Shown here: in pieces, positions 57,296 through 64,000 of the stretch
Position numbering within the stretch: the stretch's first letter is position 1
Layout of the letters: every line of letters starts with the position of its first letter
Assembly: GCF_964355755.1 (NCBI RefSeq)
Contig: NC_092677.1
Location: 14,964,601-15,028,600 of the forward strand
Length of the DNA stretch: 64,000 nt
Reading direction: 5' to 3'
Origin: Antedon mediterranea
Lineage: Eukaryota > Echinodermata > Crinoidea > Comatulida > Antedonidae
Notes under the pieces: model-generated
Told to the model about the DNA's origin: nothing
The model's database searches: none
Seen by the model: only the letters and a program-made list of their open reading frames with translations
Position numbers and translations under genes: made by a program

Positions 57296-57490
57296 GTCTA
57301 CGGCCATACCACGTTGAAAACACCGGTTCTCGTCCGATCACCGAAGTTAAGCAACGTCGGGCCCGGTTAGTACTTGGATGGGAGACCGCCTGGGAATGGC
57401 CCACGACCCCGCTAGGTACATATGCCTGGAAATCGATCTCTTATCACGTGACCTGATCTCTCTTACTATCCAGGCTGACCAAGGAAGTTT
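57296..57490 (+). ncRNA. 5S rRNA-like sequence with non-5S 3' end (5S-headed SINE or pseudogene)
   Basis: GTCTACGGCCATACCACGTT at 57296 begins a sequence that follows eukaryotic 5S rRNA for about 100 bases, with intact internal control region: A box AAGTTAAGCAACGTCGGG, and C box TACTTGGATGGGAGACCGCC. After CCTGGGAAT it departs: instead of ACCGGGTGCTGTAGGC it reads GGCCCACGACCCCGCTAGGT, so the terminal stem of 5S cannot form. There is no T run at the normal end; the first long T run is at about 57489, giving a possible pol III transcript of about 190 bases. This is the layout of a SINE3-type element, but a single 3'-altered 5S pseudogene is equally possible. Confidence 0.65.
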
Positions 57491-57779
57491 TATTTTTTTT
57501 TTTCTTTTTTTTTTTTTTTTTAACCTTGCGTTTAGAGTTTTATTATAATTTAATGGCAATATTTTATTTATATCATTTTTTTTTCTTTTCTTTTAAATAA
57601 ATGATTGTTATCTAGCATCTTTTCATCAGCCAACGTCATGTAGTCAAGGGTTTTTTAATATCTAGGATTGTCCCGTAAACCTTTACAGACTAGTGTGCGG
57701 ATTGTCACGCTTTGAGAGTGTTCACGGATCCTAGTGGCTATCGGAAAGAACAAACTAAAGGAACATTGAGGTCTAGCTG

Positions 57780-57915
57780 ATATTCACCATGTAACCAAGA
57801 GGTCCTGGTGAGTGTATTTCCATTCACAATTTAAGAAGTATTGAGTGAAAAATGACTCCATGGGATTCAAACCTAGGACCTCTTGCTTACAAGGCATATT
57901 TCTGTAACTAAACAA
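57780..57915 (-). repeat. tRNA-derived SINE-like sequence
   Basis: On the minus strand GCCTTGTAAGCAAGAGGTCC followed by TAGGTTTGAATCCCA reads like the anticodon arm, variable loop and T arm (B box) of a tRNA-Thr-type sequence. An upstream A box is weak. A body follows leftward. Confidence 0.4.
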
Positions 57916-58005
57916 AAGAAACGGATAAAAGACAAAATAATATTTATTTTACTTTTGTGTTCTGATTTAATATAACATCATGACACATACACCAACTTGT
58001 GTATA

Positions 58006-59105
58006 CATAATATATAGCACTTATAAAATAACATAAAAATATAAAATATGCACAGGGTGTGCATTTAAAGCACTCAGCTTTTGCTAAAATAATACTGAAA
58101 CATAATACTGAAATAAATAATAGCATTTTTGACCAATTCAAAAGTTTGTATTCCATCAAAATATCAATGTAACTATTCATAATATATAAAATTTATAAAA
58201 TAACATAGAAATATAAAATATGCACAGGGTGTGCATTTAAAGCACTCAGCTTTTGCTAAAATAATACTGAAATATAATACTGAAATAAATAATAGCATTT
58301 TTGACCAATTCAAAAGTTTGTATTCCATCAAAATATCAATGTAACTATTCATAATATATAAAATTTATAAAATAACATAAAAATATAAAATATGCACAGG
58401 GTGTGCATTTAAAGCACTCAGCTTTTGCTTAAATAATACTGAAATATAATACTGAAATTAAGAATGAACATCTTTGACCAATTCAAAAGTTTGTATTCCA
58501 TCAAAACATCAATGTAACTATTCATAATATACAATTTATAAAATAACATAAAAATATAAAAATGCATAGGGTGTGCATTTAAAGCACTCAGCTTTTGCTT
58601 AAATAAAACTGAAATATAATACTGAAATAAAGAATGAACATTTTTGACCAATTCAAAAGTTTGTATTCCATCAAAACATCAACGTAACTATTCATAATGT
58701 ATAATATATAACATTTATAAAATAACATATATATAATGCACGGGGTGTGCATTTAAAGCACTCAGCTCGCTAAAATAATACCGAAATAAAGAATGAGCAA
58801 TTTTGACAAATTCAAAAGTTTGTATTCAAAACATCAATGTAACTATTCATAATGTATAATATATAACATTTATAAAATAACAAAAATATAATGCACGGGG
58901 TGTGCATTTAAAGCACTCAGCTCGCTAAACTAATACCGAAATAAAGAATGAGCATTTTTGACAAATTCAAAAGTTTGTATTCAAAACATCAATGTAACTA
59001 TTCATAATATATAAAATATATAAAATTTATAAAATAACATAAAAATATAAAATATGCACAGGGTGTGCATTTAAAGCACTCAGCTTTTGCTAAAATAAAA
59101 CTGAA
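58006..59105. repeat. Seven-copy tandem array, ~170-bp period, at the 3' end of the 59109-63821 gene
   Basis: The landmark GTGTGCATTTAAAGCACTCAGC occurs seven times, its GCATTT core starting at 58061, 58233, 58405, 58575, 58749, 58904 and 59066 (steps of 172, 172, 170, 174, 155, 162). Each unit also has TTTGACCAATTCAAAAGTTT or a variant, and CAATGTAACTATTCATAAT. The outer copies are longer and more alike; two middle copies are shortened. The last copy runs up to the stop codon of the gene. Confidence 0.95.
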
Positions 59106-59108
59106 ATA

Positions 59109-62100
59109 TTACATGGAATGCCCCAGAAGCTTTTCATCAACTGCCCTTTTGAAATGATCAAAGTCATCGTACACTTCATCAAATCCAAGGGTTGTGGACC
59201 GTCTTGATGTTGGGCAAAAGGTGAAAATCTTCTGTTCACTATTTTCAGTCTTCTCACGTGATGGAGTGTATCGCTTCCGGAGTCCTCCACACTTTGGCAC
59301 ATGGCAAACAGAACAAGGCTTCTGTGACCTTGGATGATATGGTGTAAGCTTTGGCGGTGCTGTAGGTGGTGGTCGATAGGAAAAGGGCAAGCATTGGTTT
59401 GTTGATGGCTTGAAGGTCACAGATGGTCCCTGTGCTTGCGAAGGCACAATCAACAGAATTGCACCAGATGGCCTTACTGGAAGTGATGGAGTTGTAGTAG
59501 CTGGTTTAGGGAGTACCTTTTGTAGTGAGCTGTTAGATGGTTTATTCAAATTGTCTAGACATTCAGGTTGAAGTACCTCAGCATCGTTGCTTCTACATTT
59601 TTGGTAGCGTCTTTTTCCAGAAACATGTTCCACAACTGGATATTGAACCTGTGGCCTGTCTGGAGGTGATAATTGTGAAGGGAGTGTTAGAGCATCAGGC
59701 ATCAATGCATCGGAAAAAACCCTTTTGTGAGAGACAACCTTTGGCATGCTTGTTGCTGTGAAATTTGCCTGTTTTTCTTGTTTTGAAAAAAAATTTGTAA
59801 TCGACTTCATGTTTATATTGGGTAGAGGTATCTGAAGACCCGATAGAATTGGATCATCTCTGACCCGGTCAACAATTCTTTTATACTGGCCTTTGATTAG
59901 GCTGGCAGTCTTCGTCGGTGATGTGTGATGACTAATATTGGGTCTGTTTCTCAGCATCTTTATAATTAGGTAAAGTAGACGGGAGTCTTCGTTGATTTGT
60001 GCTGCCTGGGCATACCTCATCCAGCCGAATTTTGTTTTTTGGGCGGCACTCGTCATAGGCGAGTCTGGTCCTAGACATCTACCGAATAAAGTATATCCCC
60101 ATCGAGATTCATACTTCTTAACAAAATTTGCTGCTGACCTATCGTGATCCGAGAGCTTCCCAGCCGCATCTGCGATCTTTCGTCTGAGTGAGACAGGAAT
60201 GATGTGGAAGTTGGAGTCATCAGTCAGCTCCAGAAGGAGCATGGCCAGATGCTCCACCTCAATGAATCCTGGAAGATGAAGATGGGAAGGGGCCATCAGA
60301 ACATCTTGCATTGCTGGACTCTCCTCTTTTCTGTTCTCCTCCTTGTTCAGAGCCACATGGTCTACACTAATGTGATCGATAGGATCATCATCAGTCTCTG
60401 ATGTGGCAACGTCGACGCCCTCATCTTCCGCTTCACTCTCTTGTTCTTCTTCTCCTTCATCTTCTTTGACCTGCTCTTCTTCCACTGTAAACACAAATAA
60501 AGAATAATAATAATTATTGAAATTGACAAGCACAATCAATCATCATCACAAGGAAATCATAATTAAAACATACAGGATGACTCACAAACCTAAAGTATAT
60601 AACAATGATACAGTGCAATACATCCCAGATTTTAAACCAAAATATCAAGATTATTAACAATAATTTGTGATTAATCTCACCTTTCTTGATGTAATAGTCC
60701 TTTGATGTGAAATCGGTGGACTGGCAGTAGGCATACTCTAAACCTAGGAGTTCCTCCTCCTCTTGGCTTATGGACTTGTCTGGGTAGGGCATGGGTGCTG
60801 TGAAATTAGGTTCATACATATGTTCTCTCCCAAACAAGACCTCTGCCTGCTGGTTTAGACGCTGGATTTGACGAGGGTCAACACATGAGGTAATTCTCCC
60901 CCTACCTCCAGTAACCTTGAGCGACTCCATGCGGTTGTTCCATTGTACTGCAAACGCTATGAGGTACACCTAAAAGAGAGAATTAAATGAAGAAACAATG
61001 CTTAACGTGTTGAGGAAACTTTGGTTTTGTTTAGAGAAACTAATTTACCCATGTTTAGTTAGTTATTAGTTTATTTAGCTATTGTCAAAAAGTACCCACT
61101 TTTTGTATGTAAAAGTATAGGTATTTTTCCAAGCTACAAAAGTTGTAATAATTCACAAATATGGATGATACATATTATATTATTAACTGAACGATATAAA
61201 GAATAGACAATTTTTGGGTAGACGTCCCTTTTTAATATTTATTGTAAAAATAAGAATGGTTTTGAAACTAAATGATTACCTGAAAAGGTGCTATTCCACA
61301 CCGTTGTGAAGGGATGGCTCTAAACATGTGGGCATGAAGACCTTCCAGAGAGTTACTGCCTCTGCGGCATCTGTATTTGTTCAGCTTAACACCATTCAAA
61401 GTAACTTCCTTGGTAATAACATACAGGGGAATGTTTGGTGGATCCTAAATGAAATATATGCAAAACATAATTTTTGACAATTGACAATTATAATACTAAA
61501 TGCCTTTGAGGTAGCATAGGGGAAATACGATAAATTACCTGCATGCAACTCAGATGTTTACTGGCAGTTGCCCAGTAAGCATCAACTGCCTCTAATGATT
61601 TAAACAAATGAACGCCATCAATGTCGAGTCCGGCTGGACCCTTAAACTCCTGAAGGATGACCTCAATAGTGACAGCACTCACCTGTAATAGAATTTAAAA
61701 GGACACAATAATTAAGTTTCTTTCAAATGTTCATTAAAATACTCAGCTATTTTACGTATCTCAACCAAAACCGCACTACCGACACTCTTACCGAATGTCT
61801 TAAACCGATTCATGCACAAAGAAAACATGATAATAGTTATTTTTCCAGTAATGTATTAACTGTATTAAGTAATTACATTTCGCTTACCTCGACACCACGT
61901 GTTATACGGCGGACATAGGACTTCAGCTGGTACGGCTTCACAAAATACATCATCTGCTGATCACTGTATTGTGAGTAGAGTTCCTCGTTGCTATTTCTCA
62001 CTGCTCCGACAAGCTTCAGCATATCATCCTTGTTGTAAGCTAAAATGGCACCAGCGAGAGCACTCATGAAAGAACCATACTTGGCATGGCTCTGCTTTAT

Positions 62101-63821
62101 TACAACTGCATCCCATCGATGTAACCAATGACGGATGTCCAGCCGCACAACCATCCCTTCATTCGCCCAGTCTTCAAATAGCCTTTCCAGCCAAGCTGTC
62201 CCTCCATCACTACAATTTAATTTACATTAAATTTAATGAGATAACTTATAGATGGGAAACATGGGAAGAAAAAAAAAGGGAATTAAACTCGGCATCTTTC
62301 TGGAAAAAAAAGTTGAAAAGCCAATTAGACGCGAGCACAATGCATAGCACTCTCTTACTCCGTCCATTCTATGTTCAGGCATTAGGTTAGGATATTATAC
62401 TCACCTGCAGCAATTGTTGTCTGCATAAATTATCTTGGGTGCTGGTGCATTGGCTCGTTTGAACCTGGCAATGAGACCACAGGCCATCCGCTTGTAGCAG
62501 CTCTCCGACTCTGCAGCCACAGCAACTGTTGTCACAAACTGACCCCACTCATTTAGGACACTAGTGAGGTACTGCATAGAGTTTTTTCCATCGCCATAGA
62601 TTTTCTTGAGAATCTGATAAAATGAAGTAAGAGAAAACGAAAATAGAAGCTTACATGAAATTATCAAATAGACAAAACAGTGATCAGTATAAAATGTTCT
62701 AACCTGTTTAGTTCCATCGATACAAAGAATCTCTCCAGTTACACTCAGAATGGAGGCTCTATAAACTGACATTTTTTCCATCTCCATGATCAGGTGTGCA
62801 CGGCGGAGCACTCGAGGAGAAGGCACGGGAGTCTGCGGGACAGGAGGGGTGTAGCTGCCTGGAGATTTGATAAAAGGAAGGATTCCTGGCTGAGATGCAC
62901 TACTGGTGGATGTATGTGCCTGAAACAGAAGAGTCTGGTACATGTCCCTTCTTTCTGCATACCACTCGTCATGCCCATGCTGCAGCATCCTCTGGCATTT
63001 GGTCATTGACACTGCATTGAGACGATCAGTCAGTAGGGAGACGACATTTCTGTCAATAGCCCTCTTACCACACACGATAGCTGGAAATATTGTACGAACT
63101 GCAGGGGCTAAGTTCATCAGTATGTCAGCGCTGTAGGCAAGCCATCTATATTGCCGCTCCTGTTGCTTTCCATCTTTCTCTTTGTCGCTGTCAGCCTTGC
63201 CAGCCTTGCGCATATGCATGCAGTAACTGCATTGCAACCTCTCCGTTAACAAAGTATAATGAAAGTTCAGTCCACATACCTGGCGTGGATTATTTCCGAA
63301 TCCACATCTTGACAGGTAGGTATCAGGGGGAGCAGGGCAGTTTGGGTTTGGGCATTTCACTTTAACTCCCATGATGCCAACCGGTCTCCAGAAGAACACT
63401 GGTGTGGAAAAAAAAGCAAGCATGTTGGGAAGTTCTCCTTTGATCGCAGTTGGTATAGGTGGTGGATTGAAGTGCATTTTAGGTTTGCATACTTTTCGCT
63501 TCACCATCTCCCCCTTCGCATTCATCTGTGGACTAGCATATTGGAAAAGACCATACTGCATGTCATATTTAAACCACTTGACATTTGGTAACATGATGCC
63601 CTGTTGCAGTGGAGCTGGCTCTTCCCAAACCTTTTGCCAACCCTCTAAAATGGTCGGATCAGATACTGAGCTGATTGATTGGGCAAGAGATGTTTGCCCA
63701 TCTTGTGATGTGTCTGATGTCGCGGTAGAAAAGGAGTGTGATGTCGAGGGAACTGGAACAATCTTTTCCACCGTTGTGAGCTTTGATGTAACAGGTACCT
63801 CCGATTGTTGAAGCAAATTAT
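59109..63821 (-). CDS. DUF6729/DDE-like multi-exon protein, open frame, 5' end off window
   Basis: Seven exons join in phase: 63821-62704, 62613-62405, 62209-61888, 61682-61539, 61444-61280, 60969-60681 and 60484-59109 (about 1206 residues to a TAA at 59111-59109). All borders are GT/AG. Residues are numbered from the first full codon in the window. A Cys-rich region, probably zinc-binding, is at 156-200 (CPNPNCPAPP, RCGFG, VCG, CSYC). Acidic residues in DDE-like spacing are Asp368 (CIDGTKQ), Asp437 (IIYADNNCC) and Glu631 (SNSLEGLHAH). Then come an acidic linker, MQDVLMAPSHLHLPGFIEVE, a basic region (TKTASLIKGQYKRIVDRVRD) and a C-terminal CSVCHVPKCGG motif. It matches, from memory, uncharacterised animal proteins carrying Pfam DUF6729; the DDE reading is mine. 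Broken relatives fill 24.8-56 kb. It could be an autonomous transposase gene or a domesticated one. Confidence 0.85.
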
Positions 63822-63895
63822 CTAAAATTAAGAGTGAAAATAAACATAAGTTAAAGCCTCTTAAATATTCTTTATTTAAATTTCTTTCTTTGGGG

Positions 63896-64000
63896 TATAA
63901 AAATACATTTAAATTTTTAAGTTTAAATTTAAAATATAAAGTATCCATGCGTTATAAACCAAGTCTCATATAAAAGTAAACGAGGCACAAATCAGGTTCG
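63896..64000 (-). repeat. tRNA-derived SINE body, cut by window end
   Basis: About 100 bases nearly identical to 11139-11235, ending at the B box (CGAACC on the minus strand). The head would lie beyond the window. It sits upstream of the first resolved exon of the 59109-63821 gene. Confidence 0.7.

Noticed and set aside
57296-57415. Functional 5S rRNA gene
   Set aside because: The 3' terminal stem sequence is replaced and there is no T-run terminator at the normal end.
57347-57559. 70-codon frame antisense to the 5S-like sequence
   Set aside because: Its Lys-rich part is a poly-A/T run and the rest is the complement of 5S rRNA.
58006-59105. CRISPR-like array
   Set aside because: Units of about 170 bp repeat along their full length with no unique spacers, in a eukaryotic genome; it is a tandem satellite.

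Overview
This is repeat-rich animal genomic DNA: AT-rich, with spliceosomal introns, no operons, and transposable elements of nearly every class. The likeliest source is a marine deuterostome invertebrate, probably an echinoderm. The evidence for that is a 5S rRNA-like sequence that reads like echinoderm 5S as I remember it, the very frequent 7-mer AGGCCTA, and the types of uncharacterised transposon proteins. The phylum is an inference and cannot be proven from the window.

Left part (1-11.4 kb): two divergent host genes. On the minus strand is a CCDC15-like centriolar coiled-coil gene. Six exons are resolved, its 3' end lies off the window, and a 1.5-kb Mutator-like element sits in intron 1. 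On the plus strand is a complete six-exon cytosolic sulfotransferase (SULT, 291 aa) with all PAPS-binding motifs. A 1.1-kb foldback element occupies its intron 2 and ends 30 bases before exon 3. A broken copy of the last SULT exon lies at 23.6 kb.

Middle-left (11.4-24.8 kb): nested transposons. Element A (16206-23572) has terminal inverted repeats, eight copies of a subterminal motif, and a frameshifted gene for an XPG/FEN-like nuclease. Its coding region is split by a second palindromic element B (17831-20148) flanked by a 3-bp duplication. The arms of A and B carry modules with eight perfect AGGTCAAAGGTCA (DR1) sites. A 5'-truncated CR1/L2-like LINE follows.

Middle (24.8-56.1 kb): decayed transposon genes, then a tandem array of four units of about 5.4 kb (29156-34740, 34741-40138, 40139-47838, 48176-56090), all on the minus strand. 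Each unit holds broken pieces of two protein families: a DUF6729/DDE-like protein, and a C2H2 zinc-finger protein that runs into the N-terminal region typical of XPG-nuclease transposon proteins. Later insertions mark individual units: an apparently intact Ty3-type retrotransposon with identical 129-bp LTRs in unit 3; a Penelope-like GIY-YIG fragment between units 3 and 4; and a 1.3-kb DNA element plus a second XPG transposon (element C, 52174-55891) in unit 4.

Right part (56.1-64 kb): a 5S 3'-half fragment, a TTAA-flanked MITE, a 5S-headed SINE-like sequence, a seven-copy tandem array of about 170 bp, and a seven-exon minus-strand gene (59109-63821). That gene is an uninterrupted member of the DUF6729/DDE-like family whose wrecks fill the array. 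Its reading frame and all splice sites are open, so it is either a recently active autonomous element or a domesticated gene. Its 5' end is off the window.
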